A stretch of 64,000 nucleotides of DNA. It comes from Streptomyces sp. I05A-00742. Lineage in GTDB: Bacteria > Actinomycetota > Actinomycetes > Streptomycetales > Streptomycetaceae. The DNA lies in contig NZ_JABETO010000004.1 in assembly GCF_013055795.1 (NCBI RefSeq), positions 173,052 through 237,051 of the forward strand, written 5' to 3'. The position numbers and the translations under genes are program-made. How positions within the stretch are numbered: the first letter of the stretch is position 1; every line of letters starts with the position of its first letter. The notes under the pieces were generated by a model, which saw only the letters and a list, made by a program, of their open reading frames with translations, was not told the DNA's origin and ran no database searches. Below, one piece after another: positions 1 to 9,766 of the stretch.

Positions 1-3000
1 GCGGGCCTCCCCTACGGCCCGGCCTTCCGGGTGCTCGACGACCTCCGCGTCGGCTCCGGCGAGGTCGTCGCCGCCTATGCCACCGGCCTGCCGCTCGACG
101 GCTGGCGGGCGCATCCGGTCGTCCTGGACGGGGCCCTCCAGGCATGTCTCCCCCTGCTCGCCGGACCGGGCCGGGGCGACACCCCGTACCTGCCCGTCGA
201 GATCGGAGCGGCCCGGCTGTGGCTGTCACCGCCCGCCACGGGCCGGGTGCGCGTCAGGGCGCGCGGGACCGGGGCCGCCGAACTCCGCTGCGACATCACG
301 CTCCTGGACACGGACGGACGGGTGACCGCGGAGCTGGAGGGGGTGCGGCTGCGCCGCTTCCCGGCCGCCGGGGCGGTCTCCATCAGCCGTTCCCACACCG
401 TCCTGCGGGCCCTGTCCCACCCTCTGCTCCCGCACCCCGCCCCCGACGCACCGCTGGCCACGCCCGACGAGTCGGCCGACGCCGCCCCCGCCGTCCCGGA
501 GCGGGAGCACCTGCGGTTCCTCCGGTTCAGGAACTCCGTCGCCGCACTGGCCGCGGACGCCGTGCGGCGGCTCCTCGCCGGGACGGGAACGGCCGGGACG
601 GAGACCTTCACTCTCGCCGACCTGGCGGCGGCGGGAGTACGGCCCCGGTACGTCCCACTGCTGGAGGTGCTGCTGGCCCTGTGCGAGGAACAGAACCTGC
701 TGCTCCCGGCCGACACCGACACCGGCCGGGCGTGGCGACGCCCACCGGGCGGCTCGCCCCCGCCGCGGCGGGTTCTGGAGCAGGCCTTTCGCGAGCTCCC
801 CGAACAGGCCGTCGCCCAGGCCCTGTACGCCCGGTGCATGCTCCACCTGCCCGACGTCGTACGCGGCCGCCTCGACGCCCGCGAACTGCTCTTCGCCGAG
901 GCGGACCGCCACCTGGTCGACCAGATCTACGCAAGCGCCCCGTACATGGAGAGCCAGCTGGCCATCGCCTGCGCGACGCTGCGCACGGCCGTCGCCCGCT
1001 GGCCGGCCGACCGGCCGCTGCGCGTGCTGGAGGTGGGAGCGGGCACCGGGGCCATGACCGGAGCCCTGCTCGACGTGCTGCCCGCCGAGCGGACGGAGTA
1101 CGTGTTCACCGACGGATCCGCGGCCTTCCTGCACCGCGCCCGGCGGCGTTTCGAGCACCACGCCGGCCTCGGTCTCCGCACCTTCGACATCGACGAACCC
1201 TATGACGAACAGGGCTTCCTGGCGGGCGAGTTCGACGTGATCGTCGCTCATCACGCGCTGCACGTGGCCCGGGACCTGCGGAGGGCGCTCGGCCGGCTGG
1301 CGGAACTGCTCGCCGACGGCGGCCTGCTGCTGGCCACCGAGATGCACGACACGGCGTCCAGCGCCCTCTGCTTCGGACTGCTGGAGGAGTTCTGGTCCCA
1401 CACGGACACCGGTCTGCGGCCCTCGTCCCCCCTGATGAGCGCGGCGCGCTGGAAGGAGGTGCTGGACGGCTGCGGCTTCACCGGGACCCGGATCGTCGGA
1501 CAGGGCCGCCCGGACGGTCCTCCCGACGCGTCGGTGCTGCTGGCCCGGCGCGCCGCCCCGGCCGTCCGTACTCCGGAACCGGCCGTGCCCCGGTCTCCGG
1601 GCGACGACGCCCGGTGGATCCTGGTGACGGAGGGGGCGGAGGACGGCCGGACGGCCGAGCTCGCCGGCCTGCTGGCCGCCTCGGGGGCCCGCGGGGTGCG
1701 CCGGACGGAGCTCTCCACCGACCCGGACCGGTGGGCCGGGTCCTGGCGCGGTGCCCGCGATGCCGCGGACCCCGTGCACGTCGTCTGCCTGCTGGACGAC
1801 CGGGGGACCCGGTCGGACCCGGAGGAGGCCGCCGAGCGGGCGGTGCGCCGCACGGCAGGTCTGGCCGCCTTCGCCCGGGCGCTGACCGAGCAGGGTCCGC
1901 CGCCGGTGGCGGCGCTGTGGCTCGTCACCGCCTCGGGGGCGGCCCTTCCGGCGCCCGCCTCCGTCGGCCCGCCGGAGGACGCCGCGGCGTGGGCCGCCGC
2001 CCGGTGCCTGGGCAACGAGCACCCCGCGCTGGCCGTGCGGCGGATCGCGGCCGGGAGCGGGACGGCCGTCCGGCGCCTGGCCCTGGAACTGCTGAGCCCC
2101 ACGGACGAGGACGAGGTCGTGCTCACCCGCGACGGGCGGTTCGTGCCCCGCCTCACGTTGCTGCCGGAGGAGCGTCCCGCCGCCCCCGGCAGGCCGTTCC
2201 GGGCCGAGGTGCGGGAACCCGGGCTCGCGCACCGGGTCCACTGGACCACCGCCGCGCCTCCCCCGGCCGGGCCGGACGACGTCCTCGTCGAGGTACGGGC
2301 CGCCGGGCTGAACTACCGCGACGTCATGGAGTCCACCGGGCTGCTGCGCCCGGGGCCCGCGGCCGTCACGGCCACCGGGCAGTGCCTGGGCCTGGAGTGC
2401 GCGGGGATCGTCACGGCCGTCGGCTCCCGGGTCACCGGCCCGGCCCCCGGCGACCGGGTGTACGCCATGGCCCCGCGTTCCCTCGCGTCGCACGCGGTGG
2501 CCGACCGCCGGCTGGTCGCCCGGATGCCCGACGGGATGGACTTCGCCGCCGCGGCCACCCTGCCGGTGGTCTTCCTCACCGTGCAGCACGGCCTGGAACG
2601 GCTGGCCCACCTCACCGCCGGCGAGACCCTGCTGGTGCACGGTGCCGCGGGCGGCGTGGGGCTGGCCGCGCTCCAGCACGCCCGTGCCGTCGGCGCGCGG
2701 GTGATCGCCACGGCGGGGACGCCGGCCAAGCGGGACCTGCTGCGTCAGCTCGGGGTCGAGCACGTCTTCGACTCGCGCGGCCTGGACTTCGCCGAGCGGG
2801 TGCGCGGGGCGACGGGCGGCCAAGGCGTCGACGTCGTGCTCAACTCGCTGGCCGGGGAGGCTCTGGTGCGCGGCGCGGAACTGCTGCGGCCCGGTGGGCG
2901 GTTCGTCGAACTCGGCAAGCGCGACATCGACGCGGACAGCCGGCTGCCGATGTCCGTGTTTGACGCCAATGTGTCGTTCCTCGCCGTGGACCTCGGCCGG

Positions 3001-4302
3001 CTCCTGCACGCGGGACCGGTGCCCGAGGGCGTCCTCGACACCGTGGCGGAAAGGGTGCGCGACGGCGTCTACCGCCCGTTGCCGTACCGGAGCCACCCGG
3101 CCGCCCGGCTGCCGGAGGCCATGACCGCGCTGCGGCACTCCCGGCACCTGGGCAAGGTGGTGGTGACCTTCGACGCGCCGCCGCCGGTCGAGCCGCCTCC
3201 CGTGCCGGCGGCGCCGGATCCCGCGGGCGCGTACCTCGTCGCGGGCGGCCTGACCGGGCTGGGCGCGGCCTTCGCCCGGCACCTCGCCGAGCGGGGCGCC
3301 CGCCATCTGGTGCTGCTCGGACGCCGGGGTGCCGCGACGCCGGGCGCCGACACGCTGCTGGACGACCTCGCGGCCCGCGGGGCGCGGGCGGAGGTCCACG
3401 CCGTGGACATCTGCGACCGGGAGGCGGTGACGGGGATCGTCCGGGGCCTCCGGGCGGCCGGCCGGCCGCTGCGCGGAGTCGTCCACGCGGCCGCCGTCTT
3501 CGACGACGCGCCGCTGGCCCTGCTCACCGAGGAGCGCGTGCGCGGCGTGCTCCGTACCAAGGCCCTGGGCGGGCTCGTCCTGGACGCCGCGACGGCCGGG
3601 GAACCGCTGGACTTCTTCGTCTGCTGTTCGTCCGCCTCGGCTCTGGTCGGAAACCGGCAGCAGGCCCACTACGCGGCCGGGAACCTGTTCCTGGAGTCCC
3701 TCGTCCGGGCCCGGCGGGCGGCCGGGCGGCCGGGGCTGGCCGTCGCCTGGGGCGTCATCGACGACACCGGTCATGTGGCGCGCGAGGACCTGGCGGCCGT
3801 GCTCCGGCGCACCGGTCTCGGGCCGCTGACCTCCGCCGAGGCGTACACCGTGCTGGAGGGCCTGCTGGTCACCGACGCGACGGCCGTGATGGCCGGCCGG
3901 TTCGACTGGGCGCGGGCCGCCGCCCACTTCCCGGCCCTGGGCGCCCCCCGGTTCACGGGGATCGTGCCCCCCGCCGAACGCGACCGGGGCGACGGGGCCG
4001 CGGCGCTGCGCCGCCGGCTGGCCGCGGCGGAACCGGACGAAGCGCTGGAGCTGGTGGCGGAGGCGCTGCGCCGGGCGGTCGCCGACGTCCTGCGGACCGA
4101 ACCGGAGCGCGTCGACCGCCGGCAGCCCCTCGACAGTCTCGGCCTGGACTCGCTCATGGCCGCCGAACTCGTCGGCGTCGTGTCGCGCCGGCTGGGCTGC
4201 GAGATCCCCGCCGTGGAGCTGCTCGACGCGGGCAGCGTCGACGGGCTGGCCCGGCGGGCCCTGGAACGGCTGGGCCGCGGCGCGGGAGCGGGGGGCGGCT
4301 AG
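1..4302 (+). CDS. Type I polyketide synthase, C-terminal part (DH-MT-ER-KR-ACP), 5' truncated by window
   Basis: The frame is open at base 1, so KS, AT and the front of DH lie outside the window. Visible domains in order: end of a dehydratase (YGPAFR at the edge, catalytic-Asp motif HPVVLDGALQ at 112-141), C-methyltransferase (SAM loop LEVGAGTG, 1027-1050), enoyl reductase (NADPH loop HGAAGGVG, 2638-2661), ketoreductase (GGLTGLG, 3244-3264, with Ser/Tyr centre near 3620-3680) and a carrier protein whose phosphopantetheine Ser is codon 4150-4152 in LGLDSL. There is no thioesterase. This fully reducing, methylating layout resembles iterative highly reducing synthases; that reading is inference because the KS/AT half is unseen. 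It is followed by a secreted hydrolase and lies near KAS and ACP genes that may supply a starter acyl chain. Confidence 0.93.
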   Translation, partial: AGLPYGPAFRVLDDLRVGSGEVVAAYATGLPLDGWRAHPVVLDGALQACLPLLAGPGRGDTPYLPVEIGAARLWLSPPATGRVRVRARGTGAAELRCDITLLDTDGRVTAELEGVRLRRFPAAGAVSISRSHTVLRALSHPLLPHPAPDAPLATPDESADAAPAVPEREHLRFLRFRNSVAALAADAVRRLLAGTGTAGTETFTLADLAAAGVRPRYVPLLEVLLALCEEQNLLLPADTDTGRAWRRPPGGSPPPRRVLEQAFRELPEQAVAQALYARCMLHLPDVVRGRLDARELLFAEADRHLVDQIYASAPYMESQLAIACATLRTAVARWPADRPLRVLEVGAGTGAMTGALLDVLPAERTEYVFTDGSAAFLHRARRRFEHHAGLGLRTFDIDEPYDEQGFLAGEFDVIVAHHALHVARDLRRALGRLAELLADGGLLLATEMHDTASSALCFGLLEEFWSHTDTGLRPSSPLMSAARWKEVLDGCGFTGTRIVGQGRPDGPPDASVLLARRAAPAVRTPEPAVPRSPGDDARWILVTEGAEDGRTAELAGLLAASGARGVRRTELSTDPDRWAGSWRGARDAADPVHVVCLLDDRGTRSDPEEAAERAVRRTAGLAAFARALTEQGPPPVAALWLVTASGAALPAPASVGPPEDAAAWAAARCLGNEHPALAVRRIAAGSGTAVRRLALELLSPTDEDEVVLTRDGRFVPRLTLLPEERPAAPGRPFRAEVREPGLAHRVHWTTAAPPPAGPDDVLVEVRAAGLNYRDVMESTGLLRPGPAAVTATGQCLGLECAGIVTAVGSRVTGPAPGDRVYAMAPRSLASHAVADRRLVARMPDGMDFAAAATLPVVFLTVQHGLERLAHLTAGETLLVHGAAGGVGLAALQHARAVGARVIATAGTPAKRDLLRQLGVEHVFDSRGLDFAERVRGATGGQGVDVVLNSLAGEALVRGAELLRPGGRFVELGKRDIDADSRLPMSVFDANVSFLAVDLGRLLHAGPVPEGVLDTVAERVRDGVYRPLPYRSHPAARLPEAMTALRHSRHLGKVVVTFDAPPPVEPPPVPAAPDPAGAYLVAGGLTGLGAAFARHLAERGARHLVLLGRRGAATPGADTLLDDLAARGARAEVHAVDICDREAVTGIVRGLRAAGRPLRGVVHAAAVFDDAPLALLTEERVRGVLRTKALGGLVLDAATAGEPLDFFVCCSSASALVGNRQQAHYAAGNLFLESLVRARRAAGRPGLAVAWGVIDDTGHVAREDLAAVLRRTGLGPLTSAEAYTVLEGLLVTDATAVMAGRFDWARAAAHFPALGAPRFTGIVPPAERDRGDGAAALRRRLAAAEPDEALELVAEALRRAVADVLRTEPERVDRRQPLDSLGLDSLMAAELVGVVSRRLGCEIPAVELLDAGSVDGLARRALERLGRGAGAGGG

Positions 4303-4372
4303 CGCGCGGTGGGGCCCTGCCCGGCCGCCCCTTCTCGGCCGGGCCCGCCGGAGCACCCGACGAAAGGACCGT

Positions 4373-5980
4373 ATGACTCCTTCCTCTTCTCCCTCTTCCG
4401 TCTGCCGCTCCCCGGCCGGCCGTCGCGCGGCAGCACTGCTCCTGGCCCTCGCGGGCCTCCTGCTCGCCCTGGCCGTCCCGGTGCCCCCGGTGCGCGCCGC
4501 GGACCGCCCGGTGGCGCGGCCGTTCGTCTTCCGCGGTGTCGGGGGCACCCCGCTCGAGGGGACCGTCGCGGAGCCGGCCGGCCGGGGGCCGCATCCGTTG
4601 CTCCTCCTGCCCTGCTGGGTGGCCATGCCGGAAGTGCTCATGCGCGGAATCCAGCTGGAAGCCGCGCGCAGGGGTTTCGTGGCCATCACCTACCGGACGC
4701 GCCTGCCGGTCGGCCCCGGAGCCAGCGATCTCCAAGGCCCCCGGGACGTCGGTGACGTCTCGCGGGCCATCGACTGGGCGCTGGATCACGCCCACGCCGA
4801 CGTGCGGCACATCGGTGTGGGGGGTGTGTCCTACGGGGCGGCCCTGGGGCTGCTGGGAGCGGCCCACGACCGCCGGATCTCGGCCGTCGCCGCACTGAGC
4901 GGCTGGGTGGACGCGATGGACGTGCTGGAGGACAACGGGACGCCCACCCTGGTCTCGCCGGGAATGGGCGTCTACACCTCCGTCCAGGGACGCGGGGCGC
5001 TGCTGGGTGCCGTCCGGCGCCATGACCGCGCCCGCCTGGCCGCCTGGGCCCGCCCCCGTTCACCGCTCACCTACCTGGACCGCTACAACGCCCGTCGCGT
5101 CGCCATGTTCTTCGCCCACACCTGGGGAGAGGGGGTCGTCCCCGCTCCGCGCCTGGGCGACTTCTTCGACCGGCTCCGCGGGCCCAGGCGGCTGGAGATG
5201 CGGCCCGGGGACCACGCCGGACCGGAGATCGCCGAGGCGCTGGTCCCCGGCGAGCTGATCCGGTCGGTCCTGCGGTGGATGGACCGCCATGTGAAGGGGG
5301 TGGACAACGGGGTGGACGGGGAACCCCCGCTGCTGCTCCGGCCGGTCAACAGCGGTCCGCGGTTCGGCGCCGGGTACGGCTGGGAGGGCCACGCGGGCTG
5401 GGCGGCGATGACCGGGGCCACCCGGCGGCTGTTCCTGGGCACCGGACGGTCGCTGCGCGAGGCACCCGACGGCTCCACGACCGGCGCCGCGCTGCTCACC
5501 GGTCCCGGGTCGGTGACCGACAACGGGCTGCTCATGGTGCAGCGTTCGGCCGAGGCGGCCCTCGGGGCCCAGGTGCCCCGGCCCCTCGCGCTGGTTCCGC
5601 GGGGTGTCGGCGCGGTGTGGACCTCCCGCCCGGCAGCCGCTCCCCTGTACGTGCGCGGGAGGCCCCGGATGCGGCTCACCCTCACCCCGGGGGCCGGGAC
5701 GGGCACGGTCGTCGTCCACCTCCTCGACGCGGACGCCCGGGGCAACGGCACGCTGATGACCTGGGCTCCGTACACCTTCTCCGGCCGGACGCCGGGCAGG
5801 CCGTTCACCGTCGAGGTCCCGCTGCACGCGACGGCCTACGACCTGCCGGCCGGCCATCGGCTGGCCCTGGTGGCCGGGACTGCGGACTCCCGGGTGCTGG
5901 CCCGGAACGCCCCCCTCCGGCGGATCACCCTGTCGTCCCCGGCCGGGTCGCCCTCCTGGGTCGACGTGCCTCTGCGCTGA
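4373..5980 (+). CDS. Secreted CocE/NonD-type (S15-like) alpha/beta hydrolase
   Basis: 535 residues. ATG is preceded by AAAGGA. Residues 1-42 form a signal peptide: a basic stretch with RR, a long Leu/Ala core, then an Ala-x-Ala type end. The body carries the nucleophile elbow GVSYGAALG, a late PGDHAGPE segment that would supply His, and a C-terminal beta-rich half (about residues 340-535) typical of X-Pro dipeptidyl-peptidase/CocE proteins. It starts 70 bases after the PKS stop on the same strand. It may release or hydrolyse the polyketide product outside the cell, or be a general esterase/peptidase; the substrate cannot be read from sequence. Its last 56 bases overlap convergently with the FAD gene on the other strand. 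Confidence 0.85.
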   Translation: MTPSSSPSSVCRSPAGRRAAALLLALAGLLLALAVPVPPVRAADRPVARPFVFRGVGGTPLEGTVAEPAGRGPHPLLLLPCWVAMPEVLMRGIQLEAARRGFVAITYRTRLPVGPGASDLQGPRDVGDVSRAIDWALDHAHADVRHIGVGGVSYGAALGLLGAAHDRRISAVAALSGWVDAMDVLEDNGTPTLVSPGMGVYTSVQGRGALLGAVRRHDRARLAAWARPRSPLTYLDRYNARRVAMFFAHTWGEGVVPAPRLGDFFDRLRGPRRLEMRPGDHAGPEIAEALVPGELIRSVLRWMDRHVKGVDNGVDGEPPLLLRPVNSGPRFGAGYGWEGHAGWAAMTGATRRLFLGTGRSLREAPDGSTTGAALLTGPGSVTDNGLLMVQRSAEAALGAQVPRPLALVPRGVGAVWTSRPAAAPLYVRGRPRMRLTLTPGAGTGTVVVHLLDADARGNGTLMTWAPYTFSGRTPGRPFTVEVPLHATAYDLPAGHRLALVAGTADSRVLARNAPLRRITLSSPAGSPSWVDVPLR

Positions 5981-7421
5981 CCACGCCGGCGGCCACGGCG
6001 CGGGCCACGAGCCCGCTCTGGTGGACGAGGCTGGGCAGGCCGAAGTGGAACAGCACGGCGCCGCGGGTGGGATGTCCGAGCGCGTGGAGGCCGGTGTGCG
6101 CGCCGCCGACGCCCGGGACGCGGTGGGTGCGCCGGTCGGTGCGCAGGCCGCCCAGCGGATGGGCAGCGCCGCACCGCGCGGCGAGGGTCGCCTCGACAGG
6201 ACCGGCCCGGCCGTCGCCCGGGGCTCCGGGGTTGAGGGCGTTGAAGAGCACGTCCACAGGGCACGTGGCGCCGCGCGCGATCAGGTCCAACCCACCGCGC
6301 CGGCCGGGTTCGACCGCCGACAGCCCCGCGAGGACGGTGAGCCGGCCCGACGTGAGCAGCCGCAGCATCAGCTCGGCCCGGTGCCGGGGCATGGGGCAGC
6401 ACAGGCTCGTGACGGCGCGGCCGTGACACCGCCAGAGGGCGGTCTGCTCGGCCTCCGGCAACAGGTTCCACGCCTGGCCGGCGAAGCGGTGGAGGGCCTG
6501 CCGGAGGACGGCCAGGGCCACGCCCCCGCCCGCGGCGTCGGCCAGTTGTCTGCGCAGCCGGTCCACCGGCGGCTCCGTGAGCGCGAGTTCGCGGTGGAAC
6601 ACCTCCTCGCCGACGCCGGCGGACCGGAGTTCGGCCCGCAGCAGCGTCCGCAGTCCGGACGCCGTCAGGGGCCGGCCGGCGGCCAGTGACTCCAGCCGGG
6701 GCAGCGTCAGGTGGCGGGGCGGGTGCGGGGCGGGCGCGGCACCCGCCGAGGGCAGCACCCCGCCGCGCGAGGCGAGGGCGATGGGCCCCCGGTGACCGCG
6801 GGCCACCAGACCGGCCACGATGTCCACGGCCGTCAGGCCGGACCCGAGGACACCGACGTGCGCGTCGGCGGGGACGGCGGCCAGCGTGCGGGCGAGCGGG
6901 AACGGCACCGCGACCCAGCCGGGGACACCGGCCAGGCCGTAGGGGTCCGGCGGGGCGGCGGGCCCCGCGCACAGGACGACGTGGTCGAAGCGCTCGCCCC
7001 GCCCTCCGGCGGTCACCACGCGCACCGACTCCCCCGCGGGTTCGAGCCCGCGGGCGTACTCGCGGACGACGCGCAGCCGCCAGCCGGCGTCCACCAGCCG
7101 GCCGGCGGTCAGGGACAGCGTCTCGGCGAGGTACACCCCGTACAGGGCGCGCGAGGTCAGCCCCGACGCGTCGAGGACGCCGGGACCGCGGGCCCTGAGC
7201 CACCGTTCGGCGTGCGACGGGTCGCCGGGACGTACGGACATGTGCGCGGCGGCGATGTTGGTGATCACGTCCGCGTCGTCGGGCTGGTAGGCGCGGCCGC
7301 GCCAGAGGACGGGGGCGCCGTCCACGACGGTCAGTTCGCAGGGCCGCGCGACCCGCGCGGCGAGCTGTTCGACCAGACACGCTCCGGCCACCCCGGCCCC
7401 GACCACAGCGATGCGCCGCAT
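5925..7421 (-). CDS. FAD/NAD(P)-binding oxidoreductase (lone two-dinucleotide-domain type)
   Basis: 498 residues. The N-terminus is an FAD Rossmann signature (VVGAGVAGACLVEQL), followed by an early segment that positions the flavin (RAYQPDDADVITNIAA), and a second nucleotide loop, VGVLGSGLTAVD, in the middle. This matches the FAD-NAD(P)-binding family related to HI0933/NAD_binding_9 proteins; the substrate is unknown. It lies convergent to the secreted hydrolase (56-base overlap) and divergent from the MMPL exporter across a 138-base AT-richer spacer, so it probably shares a control region with the exporter. It could be a tailoring oxygenase or dehydrogenase of the polyketide locus. The start chosen is the ATG directly before the Rossmann strand; its Shine-Dalgarno is weak. 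Confidence 0.8.
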   Translation of the reverse strand: MRRIAVVGAGVAGACLVEQLAARVARPCELTVVDGAPVLWRGRAYQPDDADVITNIAAAHMSVRPGDPSHAERWLRARGPGVLDASGLTSRALYGVYLAETLSLTAGRLVDAGWRLRVVREYARGLEPAGESVRVVTAGGRGERFDHVVLCAGPAAPPDPYGLAGVPGWVAVPFPLARTLAAVPADAHVGVLGSGLTAVDIVAGLVARGHRGPIALASRGGVLPSAGAAPAPHPPRHLTLPRLESLAAGRPLTASGLRTLLRAELRSAGVGEEVFHRELALTEPPVDRLRRQLADAAGGGVALAVLRQALHRFAGQAWNLLPEAEQTALWRCHGRAVTSLCCPMPRHRAELMLRLLTSGRLTVLAGLSAVEPGRRGGLDLIARGATCPVDVLFNALNPGAPGDGRAGPVEATLAARCGAAHPLGGLRTDRRTHRVPGVGGAHTGLHALGHPTRGAVLFHFGLPSLVHQSGLVARAVAAGVVSAEARRPRRATRPGTTG

Positions 7422-7559
7422 TCGGCATGCATACCCGGCCGTGCGCCGGGAATTCGCCGACCGAATTTTCCTACTGTCATTCTATTTTCAAGGCAGGTAG
7501 GTGCCGGTCCTTCCCTCGCTAATCTGGTCGCCGGGAGCGGGGTGACCCGGGGAGGGCCC
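7422..7559. promoter_or_regulatory. Divergent promoter region between FAD gene and MMPL exporter
   Basis: 138 bases, clearly richer in A and T than the flanks (for example the stretch near 7460-7492). It carries AATTCG and GAATTTTC elements. No clean -35/-10 pair with standard spacing could be fixed by eye on either strand. The exporter Shine-Dalgarno (GGGGAGGG) sits at its right end. Confidence 0.5.
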
Positions 7560-9755
7560 ATGGCGCGCACAGCCCGTGCGATATTGCTGTCCGCGTCCCT
7601 CGTCGCCCTGTTACTGGCCTGGGCGGGAATCGCCGGAATGGACCGGCTGACAAACAGCGGATTCCTTCCCGACGACGCCCGGTCACGCCACGACAACGCC
7701 GCTCTGAGTGCCCGTTACCGGGCCGGCGGCGCCGATGTCGTCCTGCTCGTCGACGCCGCCGCGGGCGTCGACTCCGCCGGAGCGGCGCGGGCCGGCCGGC
7801 TGCTGGAGGAGCGGGTCCGCCGGGCGCCCGGAGTGCTCGCCACCACCTCGTACTGGTCGTCCGGGGACCCCACGCTGCGTTCGCGGGACGGGCGCACCGC
7901 ACTCGTCGCCGTCGACCTCACCGAGGGCGAGGCGGCCGCCACCCGGGCCGCGGAGCGGCTCGTGCCCCCGCTGCTCGGCCGGGACGGGCCGGTGGAGGTG
8001 TCGGCCACCGGCCCGGCGTGGGTGAGCGCGGAGACGATGCGGGCCGCCCGGCGGGACCTGCTGACCGGTGAGCTCGTCGCGGTGCCCCTGACCGCGTTGG
8101 TCCTGCTGTTCGTCTTCCGGTCCGCCGTCGCCGCCCTGATCCCCCTGCTGACCGGGGTGTTCGCGGTGACGGGCACACTGGCCGGACTGCGGCTGCTGGC
8201 CTGCTTCATGGACGTGTCCTCCTACGCGGCCAACATCACCTGCGCCCTGGGCCTCGGACTCGCCGTGGACTACGGCCTGTTCATGGTGACGCGCTTCCGC
8301 GAGGAGCGCGCGGCGGGTGCGGCGGTCCCCGGCGCCGTGGCCCGCACCCGGCGCACGGCCGGCCGGACGGTGGCGGTCTCGGCCGGGGTCGTCGCGCTCT
8401 CGCTGTGCGCCCTCTTCGTCTTCCCCTTCGGCTTCCTCCGCTCCGTCGCCGCGGCCGGCATCCTCGTCGCCCTGCTGTCGGCGGCCGCCACCGTGCTGCT
8501 GGTACCGGCGATGCTGACGCTGTGGGGCGGGCACGTCGACCGGGGGGACGTCTTCGCCCGGCTGCGCCGCCGCACCGCGGGCGACGGCTCCGGAAGCGTG
8601 CCGTGGCGGCGGATCGCGACGGCCGTCTGCCGTCGGCCCCTGCGGTGGACCGCCGCCGCGCTGGCCGTCCTCGCCCTGCTGTCCCTGCCGTGCGCGCACG
8701 CCGTATTCGCCCCGAGCGACGACCGCGCCCTGGCCGCGGGCAGCGACCTCCACCGCGCGGGCCGCCGGCTCGACAGCGGCTTCTCCCCCGCCCCGGACCG
8801 GGTGGTGACCGTCGGTCTCCCGGCCGGCACCGGCGACGGCGCCCTGGACGCCTACGCGCGGCGGCTGGCCGCCCTGCCCGGCGCTGCCGGGGTCCGCACG
8901 GCGACCGGCGCCTACGCGAACGGCGGCCGGCTGCCGCTGCCCGCGCCGGAGGCGGCGCGGTTCGGCACCCCGGCCGGTCCGCTGCTCACCGTGGTCTCCC
9001 GGACCGGGCGCACGGACGACGCGACGCACCGGCTGGTCCGGGCGGTCCGTGCGACACCCGCGCCGGGGGGCGGCCGCGCCCTGGTGGCAGGCGAGTCGGT
9101 GCGGACCGTGGACACGGCGGACTCCCTGGCCGGGTCCCTTCCGCTCGCCGGCGCCCTGGTGGCGGGGGTCACCGCGGTCCTGCTCGGCCGCTTCACCCGC
9201 AGTGCGCTGATCCCCCTGAAGGCCGTGGCCGTGGCGGCGGCGAGTCTCTCCGCCTGTCTGGGCGTCCTGGTCCACGTCTTCCAGGACGGCCATCTCCGTT
9301 TCCTTCTGGGCGACTTCGCGACCGGCGGGTTCCTCGACGGTTCGCTCGTCGTGTTCGTCCTGGTCGTGGCGTACGCCCTGTCCGTCGACTACGAGGTGTT
9401 CCTGCTCTCCCGTATCCGTGAGGCGTACCTGGCGACCGGTGACAACACCGCGGCCGTGGTGCGGGGGGTGGAGACCACGGGCCGGGTGGTCACCGCCGCC
9501 GCGCTGATCGTGGTGTGTGCCATGGCCGCCCTGGCGTCCTCCGGCGTCACCGCGCTGAAGACCATCGGCACGGGCCTGGCCGTGGGCGTCCTGGTGGACG
9601 CGACGCTCGTCCGGGGCGTCCTGGTGCCGGGTCTGATGACCCTCGCCGGCCGCTGGAACTGGTGGCCGTCGCCACGGCCGCGTACGGCCGCCGCTCCGTC
9701 CGCACCGTCCCCTCCCGCTCCTCCTGCCCCTCCCCCTGATCCCCGCGGTTCCTGA
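7560..9755 (+). CDS. MMPL-family RND transporter, TTA-containing
   Basis: 731 residues. The ATG at 7560 follows GGGGAGGG. An N-terminal transmembrane segment (about residues 5-25) is followed by a soluble loop, a block of hydrophobic helices (about 165-320), a second large extracytoplasmic loop and a final helix block (about 510-700). This duplicated RND topology is that of MMPL lipid exporters. The motif GLAVDYGLFMVTRFREE in the first half is mirrored by ALSVDYEVFLLSRIREAY in the second, the paired proton-relay region of the family. Codon 18 (7611-7613) is TTA, so translation should depend on the bldA leucyl tRNA. The gene ends 11 bases before the next ORF. Likely role: export of the lipidic or polyketide product. 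Confidence 0.9.
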   Translation: MARTARAILLSASLVALLLAWAGIAGMDRLTNSGFLPDDARSRHDNAALSARYRAGGADVVLLVDAAAGVDSAGAARAGRLLEERVRRAPGVLATTSYWSSGDPTLRSRDGRTALVAVDLTEGEAAATRAAERLVPPLLGRDGPVEVSATGPAWVSAETMRAARRDLLTGELVAVPLTALVLLFVFRSAVAALIPLLTGVFAVTGTLAGLRLLACFMDVSSYAANITCALGLGLAVDYGLFMVTRFREERAAGAAVPGAVARTRRTAGRTVAVSAGVVALSLCALFVFPFGFLRSVAAAGILVALLSAAATVLLVPAMLTLWGGHVDRGDVFARLRRRTAGDGSGSVPWRRIATAVCRRPLRWTAAALAVLALLSLPCAHAVFAPSDDRALAAGSDLHRAGRRLDSGFSPAPDRVVTVGLPAGTGDGALDAYARRLAALPGAAGVRTATGAYANGGRLPLPAPEAARFGTPAGPLLTVVSRTGRTDDATHRLVRAVRATPAPGGGRALVAGESVRTVDTADSLAGSLPLAGALVAGVTAVLLGRFTRSALIPLKAVAVAAASLSACLGVLVHVFQDGHLRFLLGDFATGGFLDGSLVVFVLVVAYALSVDYEVFLLSRIREAYLATGDNTAAVVRGVETTGRVVTAAALIVVCAMAALASSGVTALKTIGTGLAVGVLVDATLVRGVLVPGLMTLAGRWNWWPSPRPRTAAAPSAPSPPAPPAPPPDPRGS

Positions 9756-9766
9756 GGAGGAACGAC

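Noticed and set aside
226..4689. A long minus-strand open frame of about 1,490 codons opposite the PKS
   Set aside because: Arg/Gly/Pro/Gln-rich with no domain, no ribosome site and opposite a domain-rich frame; a GC-bias shadow.
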